From: Hyphomicrobiales bacterium
GTDB lineage: Bacteria > Pseudomonadota > Alphaproteobacteria > Rhizobiales > Rhizobiaceae
NCBI GenBank assembly: GCA_900469615.1
Contig: UBYA01000006.1
Coordinates: 99,210-163,209, forward strand
Length of the DNA: 64,000 nt
Reading direction: 5' to 3'
The number at the start of each line of letters is the position of its first letter. Position 1 is the stretch's first letter. Position numbers and translations under genes: made by a program. The notes under the pieces are model-generated. The model was not told where the DNA came from. It saw only the letters and a list, made by a program, of their open reading frames with translations, and searched no databases. This document shows, piece after piece, positions 32,002 to 40,333 of this stretch.

Positions 32002-32029
32002 TAAATAGGAAAATGTGGCGGTTTGGCAA
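32002..32029 (-). promoter_or_regulatory. Candidate promoter for dps
   Basis: On the minus strand TTGCCA (32024-32029) and TATTTA (32002-32007) are 16 bp apart. They would give a leader of about 170 nt before dps, which is long, so this is tentative. The rest of the gap 31822-32119 shows only the terminator of the SDR gene. Confidence 0.35.
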
Positions 32030-32075
32030 TTGCTTGCTGACGCGTCGATCCGGCTTGTCGCCACGGTCGCCGAAT

Positions 32076-32106
32076 AAGCCGCCCTGTCTTTGTAGGAGGG
32101 CGGCTT
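32076..32106 (-). terminator. Hairpin after the SDR gene
   Basis: AAGCCGCCCT (32076-32085) pairs perfectly with AGGGCGGCTT (32097-32106) around an 11-nt loop. The T-run is poor on both strands, so termination may be weak. It lies 13 bp after the SDR stop. Confidence 0.6.
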
Positions 32107-32119
32107 TGCTGGCGGGACG

Positions 32120-32869
32120 TTACTTGAGGCCGCCTCCGGCGTAGATGGTTTCGCCCGTCAGCCAGGCGGCTTCCTGCGATGCGAGGAAGACGGCGATCGG
32201 GGCGATATCGGTCGGCTGGCCGAGGCGGCCGAGCGGTGTCTGCGAGACGAGATGCTTCTCAAAATCGCTGCCGATGACGCCCGCCGCAACGACGCCCTCG
32301 GTCTCGACGCCACCCGGCGCCAGGTTGTTGACCCGGATATTACGCGGTCCGAGCTCCTTGGCGAGAATCTGGGTGATGGAACTCACGGCAGCCTTGGTTG
32401 CCGTATAGACCGAGGCTGTCGGCAGGTTCATGCTGACGGCGTTGGAGCCGATGTTGATCACATTGCCGCCTTCCGGGCCGAAATACTTGACGGCTTCCCG
32501 CGTGGTCAGCAACGTACCCAGGACGTTGATGTTGAACTCACGATGGAATTCTTCCTCGGTGAACTCCTCTATCGACGCGAATTGATAGACGCCGGCATTG
32601 TTGACGAGGATATCGACGCGGCCGAAGGCCTGTTTCGCTTCGGCAAAGAGGCGGCTGACGTCTTCGGATCTGGAAACGTCACCCTGTATGGCCAGCGCCT
32701 TGCCGCCCCTGGCGGTGATGTCCGCCACGACCCTGTCGGCGCCTTCGCGGCTCGAGGCATAGTTGACGACGACGGCGGCGCCCGCCTCGCCCATCGCCTT
32801 GGCGATCCCTGCACCGATTCCCTTGGATGCTCCGGTCACGATCGCGACCTTGCCTGCCAGTTTGCTCAT
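32120..32869 (-). CDS. SDR family oxidoreductase
   Basis: Classical short-chain dehydrogenase/reductase of 249 aa. It has the cofactor motif TGASKGIG (residues 12-19), NNAG (90-93), and the catalytic S142, Y155 and K159 (YTATK). Asn/Ser/Arg near the end of beta-2 (NYASSREGA) favours NADP(H). It resembles FabG- and glucose-dehydrogenase-like paralogues, and the substrate is unknown. It is directly downstream of an ArsR-type regulator with two palindromes in between, suggesting control by that regulator. Confidence 0.9.
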   Translation of the reverse strand: MSKLAGKVAIVTGASKGIGAGIAKAMGEAGAAVVVNYASSREGADRVVADITARGGKALAIQGDVSRSEDVSRLFAEAKQAFGRVDILVNNAGVYQFASIEEFTEEEFHREFNINVLGTLLTTREAVKYFGPEGGNVINIGSNAVSMNLPTASVYTATKAAVSSITQILAKELGPRNIRVNNLAPGGVETEGVVAAGVIGSDFEKHLVSQTPLGRLGQPTDIAPIAVFLASQEAAWLTGETIYAGGGLK

Positions 32870-32908
32870 GTCATTTTCCTTCGGAAATTGTTCGATAGTT
32901 TTATAATC

Positions 32909-32923
32909 ATCAAATCATTTGAT
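32909..32923. promoter_or_regulatory. Operator-like palindrome 1 upstream of the SDR gene
   Basis: ATCAAATCATTTGAT is a perfect 7-bp inverted repeat with one central base. It lies 40 bp before the SDR start and shares the sequence ATAATCATC with palindrome 2 (32903-32911 here). Confidence 0.6.
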
Positions 32924-32964
32924 GCCTGCGACCCGAAAACCGATCCGCAGCATCAGTTTGATAT

Positions 32965-32980
32965 TTAGATAATCATCTAA
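32965..32980. promoter_or_regulatory. Operator-like palindrome 2 upstream of the SDR gene
   Basis: TTAGATAATCATCTAA is a 6-bp inverted repeat with a 4-nt centre, 41 bp from palindrome 1. It lies between the SDR gene and the ArsR-type gene and is a candidate site for that repressor. Confidence 0.6.
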
Positions 32981-33020
32981 TTGATACAAGAGGTGGAGAC
33001 GCCGGGACCGAGCGGAATCG

Positions 33021-33320
33021 TCAGATCTTGGAAAGTTCCGCCATATAGGCGTTCAGCGTATCGCGCCGCAGCACGAGATTTGCGAACTTGCCTTCGCGCT
33101 GGATCTCGATGAGACCGGCGTTCTCAAGTTCCTTGATATGATGGGATATCGTCGCGGCACTGACGGCGTGGCATTCGTTCAGAGTGCTGCAGGGCATGGG
33201 TTCGGTTCGCGCGCCGATTTCCTTCAGGATCTGCACGCGCCGCGGCTCGGCAAGGGCCCGGGAGATCAGCCCCATCTGCCTATCGCTCAAACGTATCGGC
33301 CCGGCATCCATGGTTTTCAT
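33021..33320 (-). CDS. ArsR family winged-helix transcriptional regulator
   Basis: Small dimeric repressor of 99 aa. It shows the ArsR pattern [17 protein letters not shown], then the recognition helix region [19 protein letters not shown], then the wing [14 protein letters not shown]. Cysteines occur in [12 protein letters not shown], but no classic CxCxxC metal site is present, so the signal is unclear. It precedes the SDR gene on the same strand with a 150-bp AT-rich gap carrying two palindromes, so it probably regulates that gene and possibly itself. Confidence 0.9.
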   Translation of the reverse strand: MKTMDAGPIRLSDRQMGLISRALAEPRRVQILKEIGARTEPMPCSTLNECHAVSAATISHHIKELENAGLIEIQREGKFANLVLRRDTLNAYMAELSKI

Positions 33321-33520
33321 CGCAAACGGAAACGAAATTGGGTTGACCGCCTTCGGCAGCCGCTCTGCTTCCAGATATATGAATGCACGGGGAACTTGGC
33401 AACCGTTGCGATCCGCCCTGCCCCGAAGAGCGCGATCGGGCGCATGAAGAGCTTTCTTCTTGCCTTCATGCGGGCGCCTTCGTTCTGCGATGGGGGAAGA
33501 TGCGGCGGCCGCGGGTCAGA

Positions 33521-34270
33521 TCAAGGCTTGTTGCCTTTCAACAGCGGCCATCTGGGTATAGGCCAGCCGGCAGCGCTGATGCGGAACAGCAGGCCGTAGC
33601 GGGAATAGACGATGGCCGTCATGAAGGAGAACCAGCCGCCGAGCGCCAGACCGGCCATCACGTCGCTCGGATAATGGGCGCCGATCATGACGCGCGTGAT
33701 CGCCAGCCAGAGGGCGCATGCTGCGAAGATGTAGCGATAGCGGGGGAACATTATGGCAAGGGCGACGAATAGCGCGCCGATGGTGGTTGCGTGGCCCGAA
33801 GGGAAGCTTTCGAAGCTGGCGCGGCCGTTGAAGGGCGAAAAGCCGAAAGGTCCCCAATCCGCGAAATGCGCCGGCCGGGCGCGACCGATGGCGCGCTTCA
33901 GCATATTGGCGAGGAGACCCGAAAACACGATGGTCGTCAGCAGATAGCCGCCGGTCTGGCAGACACGCAGCGCCTGGCAGCGACAGCGCTGCGAGTGGAG
34001 AAGCCTGCTGCCGGCCCAGCCTTCGAAAAAGAGGAAGGCGCTGACGATGATGATCCACTCGGAATCGCCGAAACCGGTCAGCATTTCGCCGACGAAGCGG
34101 ATGGATGGCGAAAGGCTCTTAAGGGTTGCACCAACCGGCCAATCGAACAGGAGAGCCGAGAGAAGCACGACATTGGCTGTGAGGAAAAGGCAGATCTTCC
34201 AATGACATGGGGCAAGTGTCGCATCGCTTCGCCGCCAACGTCTGTCGAGAGACGTCAAGATCGCCTGCAT
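33521..34270 (-). CDS. PAP2 superfamily membrane phosphatase
   Basis: Membrane phosphatase of 249 aa with about five hydrophobic segments. The three PAP2 motifs are K125 to P133 (KRAIGRARP), PSGH at 157-160, and R193...H199...D203 (RVMIGAHYPSD). Relatives dephosphorylate lipid A, phosphatidylglycerophosphate or undecaprenyl pyrophosphate; the substrate here cannot be told. It is followed by the ArsR-type gene after 200 bp without another gene. Confidence 0.9.
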   Translation of the reverse strand: MQAILTSLDRRWRRSDATLAPCHWKICLFLTANVVLLSALLFDWPVGATLKSLSPSIRFVGEMLTGFGDSEWIIIVSAFLFFEGWAGSRLLHSQRCRCQALRVCQTGGYLLTTIVFSGLLANMLKRAIGRARPAHFADWGPFGFSPFNGRASFESFPSGHATTIGALFVALAIMFPRYRYIFAACALWLAITRVMIGAHYPSDVMAGLALGGWFSFMTAIVYSRYGLLFRISAAGWPIPRWPLLKGNKP

Positions 34271-34395
34271 AACCGCCGCCCATTGTCGATTTCCAATCGA
34301 ATGGAGGACTAGCAGGCTCCTGTAACAGTATTTTTAAGACGGTGGTCATCGATCCGCCGCGTCGAATCTTTTCGGCGCATCCCGACGCAAACAAC

Positions 34396-34427
34396 GAAAA
34401 ACCCCGCACTGCATCGCAGGACGGGGT
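34396..34427 (-). terminator. Rho-independent terminator of leuB
   Basis: ACCCCG (34401-34406) pairs with CGGGGT (34422-34427), with inner CTGC/GCAG pairing. On the minus strand it is followed by a run of T (plus-strand AAAA at 34397-34400). It lies about 45 bp after the leuB stop. Confidence 0.85.
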
Positions 34428-34431
34428 CTTG

Positions 34432-34447
34432 TGTTTCACGTGAAATA
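34432..34447. promoter_or_regulatory. parS: parS site (one mismatch) after leuB
   Basis: TGTTTCACGTGAAATA matches the parS consensus at 15 of 16 positions. It lies between the leuB stop and its terminator hairpin, about 31 kb from the perfect parS in rsmG. Confidence 0.8.
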
Positions 34448-34471
34448 TATCAGGCGCCCGACGCGGAGGCC

Positions 34472-35584
34472 TTATGCTGAGAGAGCCTTGAACTCGGCGA
34501 GGATGGCATCGCCCATTTCGGCAGTGCCGACCTGGCGGCTGCCGGCCGACATGATGTCGCCGGTGCGGATGCCGCTGTCGAGGACGTTGGCGATCGCCTT
34601 TTCCAGTGCATCGGCATCGGCGATCAGGCCGAAGGAGTAGCGCAGGCACATGGCGAAGGAGGCGATCATGGCGATCGGGTTGGCAATGCCCTTGCCGGCG
34701 ATATCGGGTGCGGAGCCGTGCACGGGCTCGTAGAGCGCCTTGCGCTTGCCGGTCTTGGCATCGGGCGCGCCGAGCGAAGCCGACGGCAGCATGCCGAGCG
34801 AGCCGGTCAGCATGGCGGCGACGTCGGAGAGCATGTCGCCGAAAAGGTTGTCGGTGACGATGACGTCGAACTGCTTCGGCTGGCGCACGAGCTGCATGCC
34901 GCCGGCATCCGCCAGCATGTGCTCGAGCTGCACGTCGGCATATTTTTCCTTATGCGTCGCGGTGACGACCTGGTTCCAGAGCACGCCCGACTTCATGACG
35001 TTGCGCTTTTCCATCGAGCAGACGCGGTTGTTGCGGGTGCGCGCCAGTTCGAAGGCGACGCCGGCAATGCGCTCGATTTCGTAGGTGTCGTAGACCTGCG
35101 TGTCGATGCCGCGCTTCTGACCGTTGCCGAGGTCGATGATTTCCTTCGGCTCGCCGAAATAGACGCCGCCGGTGAGCTCGCGGATGATGAGGATGTCGAG
35201 CCCGTCGACCAGCTCCGGCTTCAGCGAGGAGGCTGATGCCAGCGCCGGATAGCAGATGGCCGGGCGCAGGTTGGCGAACAGCTGCAGATCCTTGCGCAGG
35301 CGCAGCAGGCCGGCTTCCGGGCGCACTTCATAAGGAACCGCATCCCACTTCGGGCCGCCGACGGCGCCGAAGAGCACGGCATCGGCGGCAAGCGCCTTGC
35401 CCATGTCTTCTTCGGAGATGGCGGCGCCATGCGCATCATAGGCGCAGCCGCCGACGAGGCCTTCGTCCGTCACGAAGCCGGCGTTCTTGGCCTCGTTCAT
35501 ATAGGCGATGATCTTGCGGACTTCGCCCATGGCCTCGGGGCCGATGCCGTCGCCCGGCAGGAGGAAGAGATTGCGCACTGTCAT
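34472..35584 (-). CDS. leuB: 3-isopropylmalate dehydrogenase
   Basis: NAD-dependent oxidative decarboxylase of leucine synthesis. It shows [36 protein letters not shown], the MEKRNVM catalytic region, and [10 protein letters not shown] with [12 protein letters not shown] near the active-site aspartates. The product is 370 aa, normal. leuD is on the same strand 1.7 kb upstream but is separated by its own terminator, so they are probably separate units. Confidence 0.97.
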   Translation of the reverse strand: MTVRNLFLLPGDGIGPEAMGEVRKIIAYMNEAKNAGFVTDEGLVGGCAYDAHGAAISEEDMGKALAADAVLFGAVGGPKWDAVPYEVRPEAGLLRLRKDLQLFANLRPAICYPALASASSLKPELVDGLDILIIRELTGGVYFGEPKEIIDLGNGQKRGIDTQVYDTYEIERIAGVAFELARTRNNRVCSMEKRNVMKSGVLWNQVVTATHKEKYADVQLEHMLADAGGMQLVRQPKQFDVIVTDNLFGDMLSDVAAMLTGSLGMLPSASLGAPDAKTGKRKALYEPVHGSAPDIAGKGIANPIAMIASFAMCLRYSFGLIADADALEKAIANVLDSGIRTGDIMSAGSRQVGTAEMGDAILAEFKALSA

Positions 35585-35690
35585 GGGAAAGCCTCCGCGA
35601 AAGAAAAAGTTGCGGGGTTTTTAGACCTGCAAATGCGGCTTTTCAAGCGAGGAAGAGGCCGAAACGGTACGGTTTTCGGGCTTTTGAGAG

Positions 35691-35980
35691 CCTCACCCGC
35701 CCTCGCCCTTCGAGGGCCTGCGAGCCACCTCAGGGTGAGGGCTGATCTTTTTGCGCTCGCCGGAGTCAATTCCACCCTCATCCCGAAGGCGGAGCCTCGA
35801 AGGACGAGGGTGGCGCCGATTTGGAAGCGGTGGAAAAGAATTGATCACTCAATGCATCCAATCAACTCACCCTTGGGCAAACTCAGGATTGAGGACGAGG
35901 TGAATTGAAAGCCTGATGAGGGGATTAGCCCTCATGGTGAGGAGGCCCGAAGGGCCGTCTCGAACCACGAGGGCGGATGG
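35691..35980. repeat. Cluster of palindromic intergenic repeats between leuB and the epimerase gene
   Basis: The gap 35585-35997 holds no gene. Units: CCTCACCCGCCCTCGCCC to CAGGGTGAGGGC (35691-35742), CCACCCTCATCCCGAAGG to GACGAGGGTGG (35772-35813), and GCCCTCATGGTGAGGAGG to CGAACCACGAGGGCGGAT (35928-35978). The third is the inverted match of the unit at 10763-10834. Confidence 0.7.
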
Positions 35981-35997
35981 TTTGCGTCGTTTTACCT

Positions 35998-36816
35998 TTA
36001 CTCGGCCAGCCCGAGCGAAGCGAGGTAGGCTGCCGATGCCGGGATCTTCGATTTGTCCTTGATCTCGATGATCAGGCGCGGATTGCTGTCGAGCCTGGCA
36101 AGGGCGGCAAAGACGGCGCGCCAGTGGATATTGCCTTCGCCGAGGCTCCAGTGACGGTCGGCATAGCCGTCCGCATCCTGCAGGTGGATATGCTGCAGGC
36201 GGTTGCCGGCGGCGTGGACGTAGTAGTCGACCGGCGGCGCGCCGGTGTAACCGTGGGCATAATGGGCATGGCCGGTGTCGATCGAGACGGCGACGGCGGG
36301 GGAGTTGAAGCTGTCGGCGAGACCGACGCGGATATGGGGGTCCTTGTCCTCGATGTTCTCGATGACCATGGTGAGCCCGATATCCTCGGCGCGCTTGACG
36401 GCTTCCTTCAGCGTCAGATGCGTGTAGTCGATGATCTTTTCGCGCTCGCCCCTGTTGTTGTCGAGGTTGTTGTAGGACCACGACGTATAGGGGCTATGGA
36501 TGACCATCTGCGTGGCGCCGATATTGGCGCAGACGTCGAGGGCCTGCAGCAGACGCCTGGAGACGACGGCGCGGATTTCGGGATCCTGCGAGGCGATGAC
36601 GAAGCCCCAGAACGGGCCATGGATGCCGAGGCGGCCCTGATGGCCGTCGAGCAGCTTGCGGGCGCGCTCGGCAAGCGGAGCCCAATCACCGTTCAGAACA
36701 TCGGCTTCGACGAAGCTCTGGAGTTCCAGATCGCGCGGCTTTTCGAGCAGCCAGTTGCGATGGGTTTCAACGTCGTCAAGCGTCATGGCGGCGCCGACAA
36801 TAGGAAGAGAGGTCAT
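35998..36816 (-). CDS. Sugar phosphate isomerase/epimerase family protein (TIM barrel)
   Basis: Xylose isomerase-like TIM-barrel protein (AP endonuclease 2 superfamily), 272 aa from ATG 36816, which has GGAG upstream. Likely metal ligands are in VIENIEDKDP (Glu), SIDTGHAHYAHG (Asp/His), HIHLQDADGYADRHWSLGEGNI (His/Asp) and LIIEIKDKSK (Glu). The substrate is unknown, and no sugar operon surrounds it. It lies between two repeat clusters. Confidence 0.85.
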   Translation of the reverse strand: MTSLPIVGAAMTLDDVETHRNWLLEKPRDLELQSFVEADVLNGDWAPLAERARKLLDGHQGRLGIHGPFWGFVIASQDPEIRAVVSRRLLQALDVCANIGATQMVIHSPYTSWSYNNLDNNRGEREKIIDYTHLTLKEAVKRAEDIGLTMVIENIEDKDPHIRVGLADSFNSPAVAVSIDTGHAHYAHGYTGAPPVDYYVHAAGNRLQHIHLQDADGYADRHWSLGEGNIHWRAVFAALARLDSNPRLIIEIKDKSKIPASAAYLASLGLAE

Positions 36817-36976
36817 GGAGAAGCTCCATTGCGTGGAGAGGATCAAGGGCGGGAAAGAGGTCCGAACGGCCTCGGCAGGCTTATATGGACCCGCTTCTTG
36901 TCGATCATATTACAGCGTTCGGGAAAAGATGGTGTGTGAGCTGTTTCCACGGAATAGTCCCCTCTTCCCGGAAGGC

Positions 36977-37187
36977 AGGGGAAACGCATATGGGCTGGAT
37001 CGGCATCGGAAGCTCCTTCTCCCCAACGGGGAGAAGGTGGCCCGAAGGGTCGGATGAGGGGGTTTTCCGATTTGAATGCGTTGATTTTCGTACTCTTGGC
37101 AGGCACCCCCTCATCCGCCTGACGGCCCCTTCTCCCCGTTGGGGAGAAGGGGGGCGGCTGCGATTTCAGCCCATATGCGATTCCCCT
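36977..37187. repeat. Composite inverted repeat with two internal REP-like palindromes
   Basis: Outer arms of 21 bp at 36977-36997 and 37167-37187 match in inverted orientation at 20 positions. Inside are two inverted copies of a REP-like unit, CTTCTCCCCAACGGGGAGAAGG (as two 11-nt arms) to GGATGAGGGGGT (37014-37063) and CACCCCCTCATCCGCC to the GGGGAGAAGG arm (37105-37150). The gap 36847-37277 has no gene; the element nearly fills it. Confidence 0.75.
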
Positions 37188-37222
37188 ACCGTTTGCGGGG
37201 AGAGGGAGTCCTTTTCGGCATG

Positions 37223-37250
37223 AAAAAAGCCGGGCTGTAAGGCCCGGCTT
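37223..37250 (-). terminator. Rho-independent terminator of leuD
   Basis: AAGCCGGGC (37227-37235) pairs with GCCCGGCTT (37242-37250) around a 6-nt loop. On the minus strand the stem runs into six T. It lies 27 bp after the leuD stop. Confidence 0.92.
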
Positions 37251-37277
37251 CGAAATGCAGAATAAGGATGAAGCCGG

Positions 37278-37886
37278 TCAGGCGGCCCAGGGGCGCGACG
37301 CGGCGTTCGACTTTTCGAAAGTGTCGATCGCGGAGGATTTTTCCAGCGTCAGGCCGATATCGTCAAGGCCGTTCAGCAGGCAGTGACGTTTGAACTCGTC
37401 GAGTTCGAATTTCAGCGAGCCGCCGTCCGGTCCGGTGATTTCGAGGTTTTCCAGATCGATCGTCAGGATGGCGTTGGAGCCGCGCGAGGCGTCGTCCATC
37501 AGCTTGTCGAGATCTTCCTGGCTGACCTTGATCGGCAGGATGCCGTTCTTGAAGCAGTTGTTGTAGAAGATGTCGGCGAAGCTGGTCGAGATGACGCAGC
37601 GAATGCCGAAGTCGAGCAACGCCCAGGGAGCGTGTTCGCGCGAGGAGCCGCAGCCGAAATTGTCGCCGGCGACGAGGATCTTGGCGTTCTGGTAGGCCGG
37701 CTTGTTCAGCACGAACTCTTCGTTCGGCGTGCCGTCTTCATTATAGCGGGCTTCCGCGAAGAGCCCTTTGCCGAGGCCCGTGCGCTTGATGGTCTTCAGA
37801 TAATCCTTCGGGATGATCATGTCGGTGTCGACATTGACGACCGGGAGGGGCGCTGCGACGCCGGTCAATTTCACGAACTTGTCCAT
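37278..37886 (-). CDS. leuD: 3-isopropylmalate dehydratase small subunit
   Basis: Small subunit of isopropylmalate isomerase, acting with LeuC (not in this window). It has [18 protein letters not shown], the substrate loop [17 protein letters not shown], and [17 protein letters not shown]. The product is 202 aa, normal. The separation from leuC is usual in bacteria where leuC and leuD are unlinked. Confidence 0.97.
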   Translation of the reverse strand: MDKFVKLTGVAAPLPVVNVDTDMIIPKDYLKTIKRTGLGKGLFAEARYNEDGTPNEEFVLNKPAYQNAKILVAGDNFGCGSSREHAPWALLDFGIRCVISTSFADIFYNNCFKNGILPIKVSQEDLDKLMDDASRGSNAILTIDLENLEITGPDGGSLKFELDEFKRHCLLNGLDDIGLTLEKSSAIDTFEKSNAASRPWAA

Positions 37887-38106
37887 GGGGTCCTGCCTTC
37901 ATTCTCGTCTAAGCACGAATTATCCTGCCAATAGAGCAAATCCGGCCCGAAATGAAGGAGAATCTTGGAAATGCTCTCGAACGCGGCGCTTTGGCCGCAG
38001 TCCGCCTCTCGGACACATTCTACTATCGAGCCGGCCCACTATCGATCCGGCATCGAGGCGAACATATTCGGCAGCCGGCAACAGGCTGCCCCTGCCCTGT
38101 TCGACC

Positions 38107-38343
38107 TCAGAGGTCGATGATCGTGCCGCGACCGTCGTTCCAGATTCGCATTTCGCGCTGGCCGTTCGTCTTCGCCTTAGCATGCACCGGTGCCGGCTTC
38201 ATGCGCAGCGAAATCGCACGCGCAGCCATGAGCACGGTCAGGATAGCGCCGACGGCAAGGGTGATCGAAACGGTAAACAGCGCCATGGCGGCAAATACGG
38301 TGATGCCGGCAAGTGCGATGAACAGGGAACGGATATTCTGCAT
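38107..38343 (-). CDS. Small hypothetical membrane protein
   Basis: Protein of 78 aa beginning MQNIRSLFIALAGITVF. One long hydrophobic stretch, possibly two membrane helices, spans about residues 6-42, followed by a basic cytoplasmic-type tail ending MRIWNDGRGTIIDL. ATG 38343 has GAGAGG 8 nt upstream; ATG 38364 would add seven residues. I do not recognise the family. It is divergent from the CitE-like gene. The 220-bp gap to leuD shows no other gene. Confidence 0.6.
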   Translation of the reverse strand: MQNIRSLFIALAGITVFAAMALFTVSITLAVGAILTVLMAARAISLRMKPAPVHAKAKTNGQREMRIWNDGRGTIIDL

Positions 38344-38454
38344 GGTCGAGACCTCTCTACTCATGGCAATGTGGTCCTCTCTCCTTTGATCTGCAAGAGG
38401 AGCGTGGCTTTTTGTTGACTTGCGTGGCGATTAAAAGCGCGGCAAAACGGCACA

Positions 38455-39399
38455 ATGAGCCCATCTGCAAGCCAAAACACCCCTTCCCGTCCCACCCGCC
38501 TGCGCCGCTCGGTCTTGAGCGTTCCCGCCATCAACCGCCGCGCGCTGGACAAGCTTTCGAGCCTCGATTGCGATGCCGTGATCTTCGATCTCGAGGATTC
38601 CGTTTCGCCGGAGAAGAAGGCCGAGGCGCGGGAGAACCTGCGGGCTTTCTTTGCCGCTACGCCGCTTCCCGGCAAGGAGCGGATCATCCGCATCAACGCG
38701 CTTTCCTCCAATTTCGGGGCTGAGGATCTGGCGCTGGTTGCAGAGCTGGAGCCGGATGCGGTGCTGTTGCCCAAGGTGGACGAGCCGCAGGATGTCATGC
38801 TCGTCGGCGATAGGCTCGCCGAAGCGGATGCATCGGAAAACCTGCGCATATGGGCGATGATCGAGACGCCGCGCGGCATCCTGAATGCGGCTTCGATCGC
38901 CGAGGCCGGGCGCACGTCTGGCAGCCGGCTTGATTGCCTCGTCGTCGGCCTCAACGATCTCAGGAAGGAAACGGGCGTCCTGCCGCAGCCGGGCCGCGCC
39001 TATCTGGTGCCCTGGCTGATGCAGGTGATACTGGCCGTCAGCGCCTATGGGCTCGAAGCCATCGACAGCGTCTTCAACGATTTCAAGGATGCGGAGGCGT
39101 TCGAAGCGGAATGCGGTCAGGGCCGCAGCATGGGCTTTGCCGGCAAGATGCTGATCCATCCGAGCCAGATCGAGGCCGCCAACCGGCATTTCGGCCCGGA
39201 TGCGGCCGCCATTGCCGAGGCCGAAGCCATCATCGCCGCCTTCGCCGACCCGGGTGCCGACGCTCTCAATGTCGTCAATCTCGGCGGGCGGATGGTGGAG
39301 CGGCTGCACCTTGTCCAGGCGGAAAGACTGGTTCATAAAGCTCGTCTGATCGCGCAGCGCGCTTCGGGCGTAGCCGCAGCATCCCGCACCGAGGCCTGA
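38455..39399 (+). CDS. HpcH/HpaI aldolase / citrate lyase family (CitE-like) protein
   Basis: TIM-barrel CoA-ester lyase of 314 aa. Motifs are RRSVLSVPAINRRALDK, DAVIFDLEDSVSPEKK, LLPKVDEP, WAMIETPRGILNA and GFAGKMLIHPSQIE, which match CitE-type and malyl-CoA lyase-type enzymes. No citrate lyase alpha or gamma subunit genes are near, so it is more likely a stand-alone malyl/methylmalyl/citramalyl-CoA lyase. The DUF1737 gene follows after 29 bp. Confidence 0.88.
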   Translation: MSPSASQNTPSRPTRLRRSVLSVPAINRRALDKLSSLDCDAVIFDLEDSVSPEKKAEARENLRAFFAATPLPGKERIIRINALSSNFGAEDLALVAELEPDAVLLPKVDEPQDVMLVGDRLAEADASENLRIWAMIETPRGILNAASIAEAGRTSGSRLDCLVVGLNDLRKETGVLPQPGRAYLVPWLMQVILAVSAYGLEAIDSVFNDFKDAEAFEAECGQGRSMGFAGKMLIHPSQIEAANRHFGPDAAAIAEAEAIIAAFADPGADALNVVNLGGRMVERLHLVQAERLVHKARLIAQRASGVAAASRTEA

Positions 39400-39428
39400 C
39401 GGGCCAACCCAGCAAGAAAGATGTCTTG

Positions 39429-39635
39429 ATGAAACTCTACCGCTTCCTCACCGGCCCCGACGACGCATCCTTCTGCCATAAGGTATCTGCGGCGTTGAAC
39501 AAAGGCTGGGAGCTGTCGGGCTCGCCGACCTATGCCTTCAATGCTGCGAGCGGTCAGATGCAGTGCGGCCAGGCCGTCGTCAAGCACGTCGCCGGCAAGG
39601 ATTACGATCCGGATATGAAGCTTTCGGAACAGTAA
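39429..39635 (+). CDS. DUF1737 domain protein
   Basis: Small protein of 68 aa. It begins MKLYRFLTGPDDASFCHKV and contains GWELSGSPTYAF and CGQAVVKHV, the DUF1737 pattern. The function is unknown. ATG 39429 is preceded immediately by a TTG. It is close behind the CitE-like gene and probably co-transcribed. Confidence 0.88.
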   Translation: MKLYRFLTGPDDASFCHKVSAALNKGWELSGSPTYAFNAASGQMQCGQAVVKHVAGKDYDPDMKLSEQ

Positions 39636-39682
39636 TCAGCTGGGTGAGCGAGAGGGTGGCTGCTATTGGGGCTTAAATCGCC

Positions 39683-39796
39683 CTAAATGCGTTTGATCTC
39701 GTCTTTTACTTCACGCCATGTCAAAAGCCAGATTATCGGATTTTCTTCTACATACGTGATGTCCTCACCCTTTCTAAGGTGCGCGCGTAAAGACAT
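39683..39796 (-). CDS. Possible 37-aa small protein in an AT-rich gap
   Basis: I translate a frame from ATG 39796 that begins MSLRAHLRKGEDITYVEE, continues NPIIWLLTWREV and ends KDEIKRI. The same frame is open without a stop back to the TGA of the upstream metallopeptidase gene, so it could also be part of an eroded longer gene. The ribosome site is weak. The gap 39636-39850 is visibly richer in A and T than its neighbours. I do not recognise the sequence. Confidence 0.3.
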   Translation of the reverse strand: MSLRAHLRKGEDITYVEENPIIWLLTWREVKDEIKRI

Positions 39797-39850
39797 GCTC
39801 AGAATGCCTACAATACATCGGATAATAGTAAACTTTATTGACGAAGGATA

Positions 39851-40288
39851 TCACCGATCCGTCGCTTCTTCGGCGCTTTCCTCGATGCGCTCCATGTCCT
39901 CGTCGCTCAGGCCGAAATGGTGGCCGATCTCGTGGATCATGACATGGGTGATGATGTCGCCGAGGGTTTCGTCGTTTTCCGCCCAGTAATCGATGATCGG
40001 CCGACGGTAGATGCGGATCTTGTTCGGCATATCGCCGGTCTGGGCGGTAAAGCGCTCCGATATGCCGCGGCCCTCGAAAAGGCCGAGCAGGTCGAAGGGG
40101 GTTTCCAGCGCCATATCCTCGAATACGTCGTCATCCGGGAAATCCTCGATGAGGATGATGAGGTTGCCGGTGAGCGAACGGAACTCTTCCGGCAGATGGC
40201 TGTAAGCCTCCATTGCCAGAGATTCGAATGTGCTGATGGAGGGCGAGTGGCGGTCCCGCCAATCCTCGCTCTGGTCAACGCGAGCCAT
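39851..40288 (-). CDS. Zincin-like metallopeptidase family protein
   Basis: Minimal zinc metallopeptidase fold of 145 aa. The zinc motif HEIGHHFGLSDEDM is at residues 119-132 (H119, E120, H123, Asp as the possible third ligand). LPEEFRSLTGNLIILIEDFP and IRIYRRPIIDYW are typical of this family (PF06262). ATG 40288 is preceded by AAGGAAG. Its biological role is unknown. Confidence 0.88.
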   Translation of the reverse strand: MARVDQSEDWRDRHSPSISTFESLAMEAYSHLPEEFRSLTGNLIILIEDFPDDDVFEDMALETPFDLLGLFEGRGISERFTAQTGDMPNKIRIYRRPIIDYWAENDETLGDIITHVMIHEIGHHFGLSDEDMERIEESAEEATDR

Positions 40289-40333
40289 GAATGCTTCCTT
40301 CCTTGGCTGGTCATATAGAGGCTTTGCGCTGCT

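Noticed and set aside
31844..32029. 61-codon frame upstream of dps starting at TTG
   Set aside because: No ribosome site, Ser/Arg/Pro-rich composition, and it overlaps the proposed dps promoter and leader.
33321..33520. Possible gene between the ArsR-type gene and the PAP2 gene
   Set aside because: Short frames there have no ribosome site and no recognisable sequence; the stretch is better seen as promoter region.
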